Shown here in pieces: positions 54,061 through 63,967 of a stretch of 64,000 nucleotides of DNA (positions are counted from its first letter, which is position 1; every line of letters starts with the position of its first letter). Under the pieces are notes generated by a model. The model had not been told where the DNA came from. It searched no databases and worked only from the letters and a program-made list of their open reading frames with translations. The DNA is from Axinella damicornis (Eukaryota > Porifera > Demospongiae > Axinellida > Axinellidae). A program made the translations under genes and the position numbers. Location of the stretch: the NCBI GenBank assembly GCA_963931865.1, contig OZ007505.1, positions 12,123,101 to 12,187,100 on the forward strand, written 5' to 3'.

Positions 54061-54290
54061 TGACTAAATGGGCAAGAGGTGGGTTTGCAGTATGGATAAA
54101 CATTACTGCAGTATGGATAAACATTACTGCTTGGCAAATCTGACCAGCGACAGATAACTTCTCATGGAGGGAAAGCTGTAGAATTGAGGCAGGACAGGAA
54201 GCTAATGGTTGCCATAAATCTGGTTCTTGGTCCAAACCTGCATGATCTCCTCTTCGAGTCATGACCATGGGTGAATACCGTAAATTATCC
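54061..54290 (-). pseudogene. Protein-kinase exon (alpha-E to catalytic-loop start) with 21-bp duplication
   Basis: The minus strand reads LSLHEKLSVAGQICQAVMFI, then HTANPPLAH, the helix preceding the catalytic loop of protein kinases (…A--FLH---PPL-H-DLK). The 21-base unit gcagtatggataaacattact is present twice (54088-54108, 54109-54129), duplicating AVMFIHT in frame. It lies 0.8 kb downstream of an exon encoding a kinase glycine loop on the same strand. The DLKxxN and DFG segments were not found, so the gene is partial or decayed. Confidence 0.5.
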
Positions 54291-54957
54291 ACCTGCACAT
54301 CATGCATGAGCCGCCCAAGTCATGTACCTTCTGAAGGTACTCTTGGCCTATATTATCAGTACTGACATGTTATATTGTGACTGACTGATCCCAGCAGGAG
54401 TAGTATATTGGGGTGCTGCACTTGCCTGAAGGTTTATAATAATATGCCAACATTGTAATATCGTGGGAATTCAATTCATGATTAGGAATTGCTAAATCCT
54501 AGATTGCAGTAACAAGCGGTCACTGCGCTAACATTGAGAGACAACAGTTGGTTGCTCTATTACAGTCCAGAGTTGACTGGGTGAAGGCACAACAGGTGGT
54601 TGCCCAAAGGAAATATTTGTGAACTCGAGTTGTTCAAATACACTTAGAATAAGAGTTGGCTATTCAAAGCGGAATCCTGGGATTGGAATGATACTGGCTA
54701 CAAAACCTAGGCTATTTATACAAAACTCAACAGGAAAGAAGATTCTAGAAAATGCGAAAAGACCAAATAAGGTACTAGCACTGCAAACTTCAGCAGAAAT
54801 GAGATCAGTGGTAAGCTCAAAAGCACAGGATGTTGCACACATAATATTTACAACTAACACTTCTAGTCTAAGAGATCAAAAAGCCTATTCAGTATCTGAA
54901 GTCATGTTACCACAAACATCAATAAAGCAGGGTAATATTACTGTAATTGTGCCATAC

Positions 54958-55114
54958 CTGCAACTCTCCATCTGTCTTGCTGCTGTTTCGCATTCCGTTC
55001 CTGAGACAGGTATCACCTTTGCTACAACCACAGACCCACGCCACACTACACAGTGTACAGTACCATAGCTGCCCTGTCCAATCACGTCCAGTAGTTGCAC
55101 ACCGGCCCTCACAT
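54958..55114 (-). CDS. Protein-kinase N-lobe exon (glycine loop and AxK lysine)
   Basis: Between gatagctttctag and gtatggca on the minus strand, 157 bases encode VQLLDVIGQGSYGTVHCVVW and GSVVVAKVIPVSGTECETAA. GQGSYGTV is the ATP-binding glycine loop and AKV the invariant Lys of subdomain II; spacing is normal. Splice signals are good and the frame is open throughout. This is a host-type kinase (TK/TKL-like by wording), truncated in this model because neighbouring exons are only partly identified. Confidence 0.75.
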
Positions 55115-55439
55115 CTAGAAAGCTATCAGAACAATGGCACGATCATGCATCCCCATATTGTGCATCCACTGATCACTAACCAAAGTCAGTGGATAACAAT
55201 ACATCATGAGACAGCTCTGTCTACAGCCACAGTTCCGTCCTCCTTTTCCTTGACACATAGCACTCTCCACATGCCATCATCTGCGCCTGTACCATTTTTG
55301 TAAGGAAAGTAAATGAAATTTTGTGTCACTCACATTGAACACAGAAGTGCATTTCAGCATACCTCCAGACAGACATTGACAGTCTGTGTGACTGGTCCGA
55401 TGACAATCATCTGCAGTTCAAATTTTTAAATTCATGGTC

Positions 55440-56580
55440 ATTTCTAGAAAAAGGCAAACAACTATAGCTTACTGAGTACAGAGAGTAATGAGATTGGGCC
55501 ATAATTTGTGGGGTCAGAGCACTTGAATGACTTAGGAACAGGTGATATTCTGGCTGTTTTCCACTCATCTGGTATAGATCCCCAAGGCTGATAGAAGTGT
55601 TAAAGATTTGGGTAACAGCTGGAGTAATGCTTGGAGCAGTTTCTTACAGCATCCCGGCAGATATTTTGTCGTGGCCGCTAGATTTGGTTGTATCTGGGGT
55701 TGATAACATTCAATACACTTCATCTTCAGTACAGAACAAGAACTCAGGACATTCATTTGGGTCTGTTGTTCGTAGATCAGATACGTCGAAGACTGGGGTA
55801 GAGAGGTTGAATGAATTTATTAAAAAATAAGCAGGTTGGCTTTCGAAGGACCTGTAAGAGGATGTGGTGACATAAAAGGGAGACACTGGAAGCTTCTCAC
55901 TATAATGGGAAGGTGAGGTTGCTGAAGAAGTTGCATGTACACCTGGACTTGGATAGGAAGCCGGATGTGCTGCCACACTGAAGTCTAAATATGGGGGTGA
56001 AGGTGAAGGGAGGTATGAGTGAGGAAAAGCACATGAAGGTTCTGACAACATTGTCGTGATCACCATCATCTACTGACACTCTTGTAGAATCTCGTGGACT
56101 AGACAGAGCCACTGAGAGGCCACTGGGAGTATGTAAAGCAACTAAGGAAGCTAAGCACAGAAAAGAAGTGGGTAGGAGCTGAGCTAAGAACTAGAAGGTG
56201 TAAGGCACGATCAAATGAATTTATAAAAGAACGTAGGGAGGTTGGCTTTCCACAGATGTGATTGTGGCCACAGTATTTCCAAGCTCGAGAGTGGGGAGAG
56301 TGCTACTTTTTGATTTCACTGCTTTAACAAGTTTCCAGAACTCCCTTAGGTTACGGGGACGGATATTGGTGAAGAATTCCTTACTTCTTTGCAGATCTCA
56401 ATTTTGAAACAATTCTATTTCTGAGTTGTTTGAACTTCTCCTGGTCGTCTCTGTTACCATTGCTGTGCGCCCTTCTGAAAAGGAGGTTTCTCCTTCTGAT
56501 TAACTGCACAATTTCCTTTCAACCATGGTAGGTTGTGCCTTGTAGGTAGGACTGCTTTCGGGATACAGGACTCCATTATG
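55440..56580 (-). pseudogene. CR1-like LINE fragment (linker and RT start)
   Basis: On the minus strand, 56250-56570 has RDDQEKFKQLRNRIVSKLRS, EFFTNIRPRNLREFWKLVKA and LPTLELGNTVATI, the linker before the reverse transcriptase. Then 55440-55850 has CPEFLFCTEDEVY, KSSGHDKISAGML, SIPDEWKTARISPVPKS and DPTNYGPISLLSV, the RT start. The two are separated by ~350 bases of unrelated low-complexity sequence. The same family as the LINE at 32.2 kb is likely. Truncated and frame-broken. Confidence 0.8.
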
Positions 56581-56620
56581 TTGAGGAGCCATACTGAATA
56601 TGGCACTATACTGTTGCCAC

Positions 56621-56680
56621 ATTATGTGTCCCAGGCCCTTCCACAGGATTGTCCCAGCCAGTGCTAGCACGCACAGGAGT
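56621..56680 (-). CDS. Exon module 5 of a repeated-exon array
   Basis: 60 bases (20 codons) between gtttcacagag and gtggca on the minus strand encode TPVRASTGWDNPVEGPGTHN. It matches the modules at 59.7-60.7 kb (TP...TG-G...NP-E-P-T). It is separated from them by a piggyBac relic. The donor is less certain than in the other modules. Confidence 0.5.
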
Positions 56681-57182
56681 CTCTGTGAAACATTTTGATT
56701 AACAAGTTGTACAGGTTTGTACTCGGACAGAAATCATAGTATCCACATACATAGCTTCAGTGTACTGCATAATTATGGTGTCTGAATAATATACACTAGT
56801 GAAAAGAAACTGCATTTCATGTATATGTATGGCAGCGGTGGCACCAGGGTTGTGGCAATTACTGATTGCTAGTAATCACTACATTATTACTAGCTCTTTC
56901 CAGAAGCCAATTGTGCAACAGTCGTTTCCATGACATATTGAAATGTGCATTGGGGATCCTAGCATCCCAGCACATGTAAAAGTGAATTAAGTTATCATTA
57001 ATGTATAATTGAATTATAATATTATTTCAATTCTATTTGGCAGCAAATTTTTTTGGAAGACGTGCATGCCTCTGTAAGACGTATAGAAAGTACACAAGCA
57101 TCCACTAGCTCAAAATAAGCATAGTCATACAAACAAAACTTGGAGGACAAAATAAACCTTGTCTGTCTTAAGACTATGATAG
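56681..57182. other. Between exon module 5 and the piggyBac relic
   Basis: AT-rich; no gene. It starts with the upstream intron words shared by the other modules (tgtacaggtttgtac). Confidence 0.4.
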
Positions 57183-59394
57183 CTATAACTTTGTACGGTA
57201 ACTTCCACACTGATGACGTATGTTGAGAGCACCTTTGGGTCGACCACGTCCCCTACTAACTGATGTCTCGGCTGCTGACTCCTGAGGTGTGCATACAGAC
57301 GACCCATAGCCAGCGGGTGACTCCTGAAGTATGTGCGAGTCTGATGGCTGTGTGTGATTCCGAAGAACTCGGTCTGATGATGAAGTGGACTGTGGTGACT
57401 GATTTCTGTCCCTTTTCTGTGCTGTCCATAGTAGCTCATCAAACGATGGTGCATGCCACATGGAGTGGCAGTCTCTCTCTAGGGTCTGGCACAGAGCTGG
57501 GCTGAACTCACAGTCCGTACACTTGCGTTGTGTCCAGTTGGATTGTCCACTCATTCGACAATATTGGCATCGCGCCTTGTCTGTACTGGGGAAGAGTTTG
57601 CTCCCATGCCTTACACGACATTCACTCTGGGGTGGTCTCCCAGGTGGCCTCTCTTTCTCATGCTTTCTTCCATACATATCTTCAATGATTGCAATACCAA
57701 TATATCTCGAAAATCATTCTCGCTAATAGGCTTATGTCCAGACTCAACTGCAACAAGATTGTACAGGATAAACAAATTCACTACTGCCACATCAATCAAG
57801 TGGTAGAAAAGGGTCTTCCAGAACCTGGCTGTTTTTCTCAGAACGTTGTGATAAGCCAATAACTGGTCCGATTTATCAACCCCCCCCCCCCCCCCCCCCC
57901 CCCCTTGTCATGCCAGCAGACATAAACTTGCGCTGATCCAGATTCCCTTATGTAGTAGCCTATACCACGAGAGACATCTTTCCTGTCCAATGCTGTCTTC
58001 AGAGCAACCACTGAGTTGGGGATCACCTTCCGAGAGACACGCATTACACCAGTGGCAGCTATATCAAGCTTCAAGAGGTCCTCAAAAAGTTTCACTGCTG
58101 TGTAATAGTTATCAAAAGTTGGTAACCTTGATGAGTGAAAGGGGCAGTTAGGCGAACGACCACATCATATGTCAGTCTATCTTCCCTCGTCTTCTCAGCC
58201 ATTCCTGCGTAAACGTCAAAGTCAACTGTATTGCCACTGGAATCTGCCAGCACCCAATATTTGAACCCCCATTTGCATGGCTTGTTCTTTATATATATTG
58301 TGCCTTGCTTTTTACCATTCTCTCATCCACTGACAAAAACTGGAATGGTTGATATAGTTCAAGACACTTTGGTCCTGAAGGGGACAGATCTTTCTCAGGG
58401 GATCTGCTGTCATTGTAGCCTCTTTCTCAACAGGTATCACATGTACAAAAGATCCGATCAATTCGAACCTTTGGCAGGTCATGAGGTCACTTACATAGCC
58501 TTATCATCACCTGTGCTTTAGATACACTCCACGCCTTACGATAATTTCCGACACCATGAATACCGAGTAGAATTAGCACTCCTAGAAAGGCCATCAGTAC
58601 ACAACGAGTAAGTTGCTTCCGCACAAACAGGCTGTACATACGTACCTCCCCTTTTTCCGCTCCTTGTTTTCTTCAGCGTAAGAAAGTGTCGACTCCAGTA
58701 TCATGTCTAGCGCAGAGTCATCAAAATACATTTCAAGTGCAGATGCTTCTCCAGCAGGCAGGTGTGGTCCTGGTGGTCGGGTGGGTTCGAACTTGGGTGG
58801 CTCAATGAAGCCCTTATCTTTCTCGCTGATAGTCCTAGCATTGGGTAGGATGAATTCAACGTAGCTACTGTCACCCCTTAAAGACCCATGTTCTGGTTCT
58901 TGATCACCACCACCACAGTGACTACGCCCACCACGACTAGACCCTCGCCCACGTCCACCACGACTAGAACCTCGCCCACGTCCACCACGACTAGAACCTC
59001 GCCCACACCCACCACGACTAGAACCTCGCCCACGCCCACATCCAGAACCACTCCCACGCCCACCACGACTAGGACCATGACCTGCAGAATCCGTGTCACT
59101 ATCGGAGTCAGAAGTTGGGCTCCTTTTTCGTTTCATTGGTAAAACCAAGGGTTGAGAGGGTTCAGCATTGTCATCTGAGGACAAGTCGGACACAAGTTCT
59201 GAGTCACTCTTCGAACTATACCCGGACAAGCTGGTATCATCATCTGAGCTTTCCCAGAAACTGCTGTAACTTGCATCAGAATCTTCACTTGAAGTGCAGC
59301 GGCTGACACTTCTTCTCTAAGCTGACTGCTTTATTGATACAACATCATCTACCGTTAGTTGCTTACGATCAGAGGCTCTTGAGATCTTCGCCAT
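57183..59394 (-). pseudogene. piggyBac-type transposase, decayed
   Basis: ATG at 59394 opens MAKISRASDRKQLTVDDVVS, with a TAG ~25 codons in, then an acidic/Ser N-terminus and a Gly/Arg repeat block (RGSSRGGRG x4). Downstream, with frameshifts, come FLGVLILLGIHGVGNYRKAW, LSVDERMVKSKAQY (first Asp), KWGFKYWVLADSSGNTVDF, FDNYYTAVKLFEDLL (second Asp), RGIGYYIRESG, VYVCWHDK, GVDKSDQLLAYHNVL (third Asp), RFWKTLFYHLIDVAVVN. It ends with the C-terminal Cys-rich finger (RCQYCRMSGQSNW, KCTDCEFSPALC). About 50 residues between WHDK and GVDKSDQ are replaced by a poly-C tract. Terminal TTAA sites were not located. Confidence 0.88.
57880..57904. repeat. 25-base poly-C tract inside the transposase relic
   Basis: An uninterrupted run of C on the + strand. 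It replaces coding sequence exactly between two conserved piggyBac motifs. It may be a deletion junction filled with a homopolymer, or an assembly bridge. Confidence 0.9.
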
Positions 59395-59725
59395 GTGGGG
59401 ATAATTAGTGGTTCCTTTGATGTGGAATAAAAAGTAGCTACATGCAGACTGCACTAGCAATCATCTCTGACAAGAAACTCTCACCCCCATTTCAACAACA
59501 CGTGCTCGGTGTACTGGAGGTCAATATTATTCATGGCTTAGTAGGCGGTAGTACAATATTGGGCCATGGCCAATAACAGTAGCTATTGTGTAGTTGAGCT
59601 TCAACTATCAAAATTACAATTACAGAGGATTTGTAATTCATTACAATTACCATTACAACAACCCATTGTACGTATGCACCTGTATGTAGGCAGTGTGAAA
59701 TCACATGTATACTCATGCCAATTAC

Positions 59726-59794
59726 CAGCTGTGTCCTGAATCCATGCTTAGGGTTTTCATCATGGCTCCAGCTGGGCCCACTGCGAACAGGAGT
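59726..59794 (-). CDS. Exon module 4 of the repeated-exon array
   Basis: 69 bases (23 codons) with acceptor gcacacag and donor gtaattgg on the minus strand: TPVRSGPSWSHDENPKHGF plus RTQL. Adding or removing it would not shift the frame. The surrounding intron sequence also repeats with a ~300-base period. Confidence 0.6.
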
Positions 59795-60027
59795 CTGTGT
59801 GCGATTGGTAGATAATTATGAGGTTGTAAACAATTACGCAGGGAAGACATTGTATTCCTTGTACAGGTTAGGGCTCTGCACAAAATCACAGTAACTATAA
59901 TTCGTAGCTTTGGTCCGCCGGTGTTTGGATATAATGGAAGACATTTCATTGGCATGCATGCATGCACCTATTAAAAGTTTCATTGGTAGGCAGTGTGAAA
60001 CTGCATGTGTATACTTATGCCAATTAC

Positions 60028-60107
60028 CTGCTGTGTCCTATCCCCAGGCCATGCTTAGGGTTTTCACCGTGGCCCCAGCCATATGTACGACCAGTGTGGA
60101 CAGAAGT
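60028..60107 (-). CDS. Exon module 3 of the array (length not a multiple of three)
   Basis: 80 bases between aagtgcacacag and gtaattggc encode TSVHTGRTYGWGHGENPKHG and a few more residues. Relative to its neighbours it carries an insertion, and its length would shift the frame, so it may be skipped or damaged. Confidence 0.55.
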
Positions 60108-60347
60108 CTGTGTGCACTTGATTGAACTAGTATTTGCAGACTTCGTGGTGGATGCACAGGTTAGGGATCTGGGGGGAATAAGTAACTAATACCTGTACAT
60201 GTAAGTATATAAGTAACTAATACCTGTACATGTACGTATATTATACGTTCTGTCCAGAATATGCACTAGACATCGGTATGCATGCATTTAAAGGTTTGAT
60301 TGCTAGGTAGTTTGAAACTGCCATGTATACTCAAACCAATTAATTAC

Positions 60348-60419
60348 TTGCTGTGTCCTGGGCCCTTCCACAGGACTGACACTTTGGCCACGGCCTCGGC
60401 CAGCACATGCACACGGAGT
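60348..60419 (-). CDS. Exon module 2 of the array
   Basis: 72 bases (24 codons) between atttcacacag and gtaattaa encode TPCACAGRGRGQSVSPVEG plus PRTQQ. The GRGRG core resembles an AT-hook-like or simple Gly-Arg motif, but no function can be claimed. Confidence 0.6.
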
Positions 60420-60628
60420 CTGTGTGAAATTCATTGAACAAGTGTTATATATTAGGTACGTATAAATATTACTGCATGGAGGATGAACTGTGCACCTACG
60501 TATGTGTATCTTGTACAGGTGGTTGCATGCTCTGGGCCAAATCATATATAGTAGCTTTGGTCCTGTATGTGTACGTACCATTATGATTGCTATAGGCGAT
60601 GTGAAATTGTACTCAGCCATGCAATTAC

Positions 60629-60697
60629 CTGTATTGTCCTGGACACTTCCATAGGATTGTTACTTTGGCCGTGGCCCCAGCCAGTGCACACACGAGT
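60629..60697 (-). CDS. Exon module 1 of the array
   Basis: 69 bases (23 codons) between cctgcatgcag and gtaattgc encode TRVCTGWGHGQSNNPMEVS plus RTIQ. It is the first module seen reading from the 5-prime side; exons further upstream were not identified. Confidence 0.6.
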
Positions 60698-60720
60698 CTG
60701 CATGCAGGTGAAAGTTACTT

Positions 60721-62190
60721 GATTGAACAAGTATATGCACAAAGGACATTATAATACCTTGTACACATAATCTATTGTAGCTGTCCACCTGTGTTTGAAT
60801 AATACATTAATGTATGAAGGCATTTTATCTATCCTACGTACATTTACCAATTAAGGTTATGGGATAGTCACCTTAGACGTGTCAGATGGGTTATGAATTG
60901 CTCATTTTTGGACAGCTATTCAGCGTATTTGTAAAAGCTTCTACATCCAGCACCGAGAGCAGTGTTAATTGGTCGAGGACACAGCCCAAGAGCAATTAAG
61001 TTAACCCCTTAAGCCTTATTAACTCATTACCTACTCTGCAAGCAGCTTAAAGAAGCAGAATAACATGTACAAAGTATTAACACCTACTATTAAACCCCTT
61101 ATATAAATTCTTATGGCCTTATGGGTATCCTCCAGGCTCATTTGGCTGCTACGGGTGCAATGGGTTAATTAATACCACTTTGCATCATTTTGACCCTATG
61201 CACTTTAACAGGCTTCAAAGGGTTTAGGGGCAACTTTGTGGGATAAATTCACACACTCCTCACTAAATGGGAGGGGATCACAAGGGGAGGAGATTCATAC
61301 ACCCCACTCAGACGGGTCCTCATGAAACATGCAGATTGATGGGTCTATATATGTGCCAGCAGTCAGATCTGGTCCCAAGTTTAGGCATGCAGATCCTTCA
61401 TGGGCAAGAATCCGGCTGACATCCACCTTTGACCTGCAATTGCTGGCCTTGTGGGTGGTCATGAATATAATAAGCTAAGTGGTATTGCCAGAGGGGGTTC
61501 TCCGTAATTATGATTGTGCAAGTCTGGTCCCTAAGGAGCGAATGCTGTGGGAGAGGAGCACCTATGAAGGTGGTGTGCACTCAATGTATGAAAATGTGTT
61601 GCCTTGGGGGAATGATTTCCATACTTAAAGGGTTAATTTAACACTGCCTGAGGCTTCCCAAGGGATGCCTGAATGGGAGGGCTAGCTAGCTATAGTTCTA
61701 TCCTACTTATACCGTACCCCTAGCAACTAATTAGCAATAAATTGTGTCAATGATGTTTGCAAGCAGCTGCTATTCATAAAAGCTACAGGGTCAAGGTGGA
61801 TTGCTTTACTGACACTAGCTGTACAGAACAAGTCATTGCTGTAGGTGATTAACATAACATCCCAAAGTGTGTGAATAGATACACAGCTGTACACGTGGTA
61901 ACACTGTAATGGTTACCACAATGTCCCAACAATATTCAAGTACGGAACAAATACTGTGATTGTGCTGATGACTGCAATATTACAGAACACAGAACAGCAA
62001 TGCACAGCTGCATCATCAGAATTGCTGTAGCTAACGTAGCAGGATCAGTGCAACTGGAACACTTCTCAGCAGCAGTGCAGTAGTACCAGTCACCTGCAGA
62101 GCGAGATGTATGCTAGCAACTTCCCATTGTAACCCAACTAAATAGACATCACATGGCTTCATCCTGTCTCCTCCCACCCACACACACCCA
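60721..62190. other. Intergenic or intronic; no gene seen
   Basis: AT-rich sequence with many taatt words. No convincing exon and no strong repeat. Confidence 0.4.
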
Positions 62191-62525
62191 CATACACACC
62201 TGCACATGGGCATAATCTCGATCCAGGCTTGAAGCTGACNNNNNNNNNNNNNNNNNNNNNNNNNNNNNNNNNNNNNNNNNNNNNNNNNNNNNNNNNNNNN
62301 NNNNNNNNNNNNNNNNNNNNNNNNNNNNNNNNNNNNNNNNNNNNNNNNNNNNNNNNNNNNNNNNNNNNNNNNNNNNNNNNNNNNNNNNNNNNNNNNNNNN
62401 NNNNNNNNNNNNNNNNNNNNNNNNNNNNNNNNNNNNNNNTGAGACGATTCAGTGCGTTGTTGGAGCATGAGCTCAGGCAGAAAGGGCTGCTGGAACTGCA
62501 TTTAGTCCTGATATCGAGTCACGGT
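62190..62525 (-). CDS. Possible exon spanning an assembly gap
   Basis: On the minus strand after atatcag: MQFQQPFLPELMLQQRTESS, then 200 unknown bases, then about ten codons to GCCCATGTGCAG|gtgtgt. Gln-rich wording matches the exon at 63 kb on the same strand. The + strand is also open here, so orientation is not certain. Confidence 0.3.
62240..62439. other. Assembly gap (200 N)
   Basis: Exactly 200 undetermined bases; the true size is unknown. CA-rich sequence lies just before it. Confidence 0.99.
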
Positions 62526-62725
62526 CAACTTCAATTCACGTGATGTAAGTATTCCACACGCTCTCATGAAGAAACGCAGCAATAGTGGGACATGAAAATT
62601 CATTTGACCAGTAGCTACCCTCTGCCATGACGCTTACATGTAGCTACCTTTATGCACTCGATAATCGTTTGTTTACCTTTTTCTGTTCGAACCTAGAAAC
62701 CACTTAGAAACCGCTGCGGCATTAA

Positions 62726-62794
62726 CCAATCAGCTCGCGATTACACTTTTTGCACTCGTACCAGTGCATAAAAGTGTAATCAGCAGCTGATTGG
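62726..62794. mobile_element. Foldback (ccaatcagct / agctgattgg)
   Basis: Arms ccaatcagctcgcgattacac-tttttgcact and agtgcataaaagtgtaatcagcagctgattgg pair almost completely around a 6-base loop. A small MITE-like palindrome in an AT-rich stretch. Confidence 0.85.
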
Positions 62795-62951
62795 CTGAAA
62801 GCAGTGCAGATTACAGAAATAATTGCACTCTCGCGGTATAGGCGTTTTATATAGAAACTTGTTATCACTATAATATGATTAAAACTATTATAACTATGAG
62901 GCAACCCCTAAAATTCTTTGCTATACTCAGAACAACCAATTCTGACCTTAC

Positions 62952-63174
62952 CTTTTCCTCAAGGCCAGGTTCAAAGCTGGTCTTCGTGTAGCCTCAGGAG
63001 GAGGGGGAGGCATGACCACCTGCTGCTGCACTTTCAGAGCTTCCTGGAACTGTTTTTCCATGGCATATGGGTGGCCATGGCCTGCTGGAGGTTGAGATCA
63101 AACTGCTGCTGCTGGAACTGCAGCACCTGCTTCTGTCTCTCCAGTGTCTGAACCGTCTCAAGGATCTTCCTCGG
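62952..63174 (-). CDS. Gln-rich coiled-coil exon, unknown gene (frame problem)
   Basis: Between cctctggtcctgcag and gtaaggtc on the minus strand, 223 bases read PRKILETVQTLERQKQVLQF, QQQQFDLNLQQAMAT and then, one frame over, YAMEKQFQEALKVQQQVVMP, PPPPEATRRPALNLALRK. Good splice sites and biased composition argue for a real exon; a 1-2-base indel near 63068 breaks it. That may be a sequencing error in the ccatggcatatgggtggccatgg palindrome. Confidence 0.5.
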
Positions 63175-63425
63175 CTGCAGGACCAGAGGGGAAGAGACCT
63201 TTAGCATTACACCATTGGATGGCCAAGAGCTACAAGGTTTGATCAACTGCTGATCTCAAAGTACCGGGTTCAAAGGCTCTACATGTTTTTCTTTCTCCTT
63301 TTCAGTAAGCTCACTAGTTAATTGTGGTCATGCCAATACCAAGAGTTCATAACAATAAAAGTGTGCAACTGCCATAACTATGGGTTCCAATTACCGCCAT
63401 CTTGGCAGTAGGCAATCAGTGTGGT

Positions 63426-63836
63426 CAGGAGCTTATGAGTGGCGAAGCCGCGAAGGAGCGTGTAACTCCGGTTCGTCCAAATCCTAATTACTTACGTATT
63501 TCCATTTTGGTGACGAAGAGGAAGGCGTCTTCAAACAGTGAGGGATCCCAGGATCTTCAAATCTACGACGTTTTTGTGGCAAATCGCTTTCACTGTCACC
63601 CGTTCGCTTGGCCATTTCACTGCGGCTAGGTCAAAGGCGCTCCACTGAGCGAGTGTCAAACTTCTCACATCGCTACCACAGAACACGTGGGTTTTTATGT
63701 CGTCATTATGACGCTAGATTGAAGAACAGGTTTCCATATTTGGAAGTTCGCTAGCTAATAATTTGGATTTCGACGGCACTCGGGCGTATGCGGTAGTTGC
63801 ACGCTCCTTCGCGGCTTCGCCACTCATAAGCTCCTG
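63426..63836. mobile_element. CAGGAGCTTATGAG MITE, 411 bp, 7-bp duplication
   Basis: Same termini and interior as 18855-19278. The 7-base repeat gtgtggt flanks both sides (63419-63425, 63837-63843). The uninterrupted version of the site is seen at ~44600 (cagtgtggtctaca), confirming the target. Confidence 0.95.
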
Positions 63837-63880
63837 GTGTGGTCTACATGTACATGTACATAAGGCTGTGTAAACTCTGT

Positions 63881-63948
63881 AGTATTCATAGTTTCACACA
63901 TAGGTGCCAGCAGCTGCTACTACTAGTCGTGTGAAACTATGAATACTA
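63881..63948. repeat. Long palindrome agtattcatagtttcacac
   Basis: agtattcatagtttcacac is answered by gtgtgaaactatgaatact around a ~30-base centre containing cagcagctgctactacta. Perfect 19-base arms. Confidence 0.9.
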
Positions 63949-63967
63949 TCAATATATTAAGATTTTA

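Larger units (their letters stand above)
59718..60720. repeat. Tandem ~300-base unit x4 (exon plus intron)
   Basis: Exon modules start every ~300 bases (59726, 60028, 60348, 60629), and intronic words (ttgtacaggttagggctctg, agctttggtcc) repeat with them. The unit of duplication was therefore exon plus intron. Confidence 0.8.

Noticed and set aside
58888..59142. Thr/Pro-rich + strand frame
   Set aside because: It is the antisense of the Gly/Arg repeat block of the piggyBac transposase.
62031..62543. Long frames spanning the N gap on both strands
   Set aside because: The length comes from 200 undetermined bases read as unknown residues; only the Gln-rich edge was kept as a weak exon.
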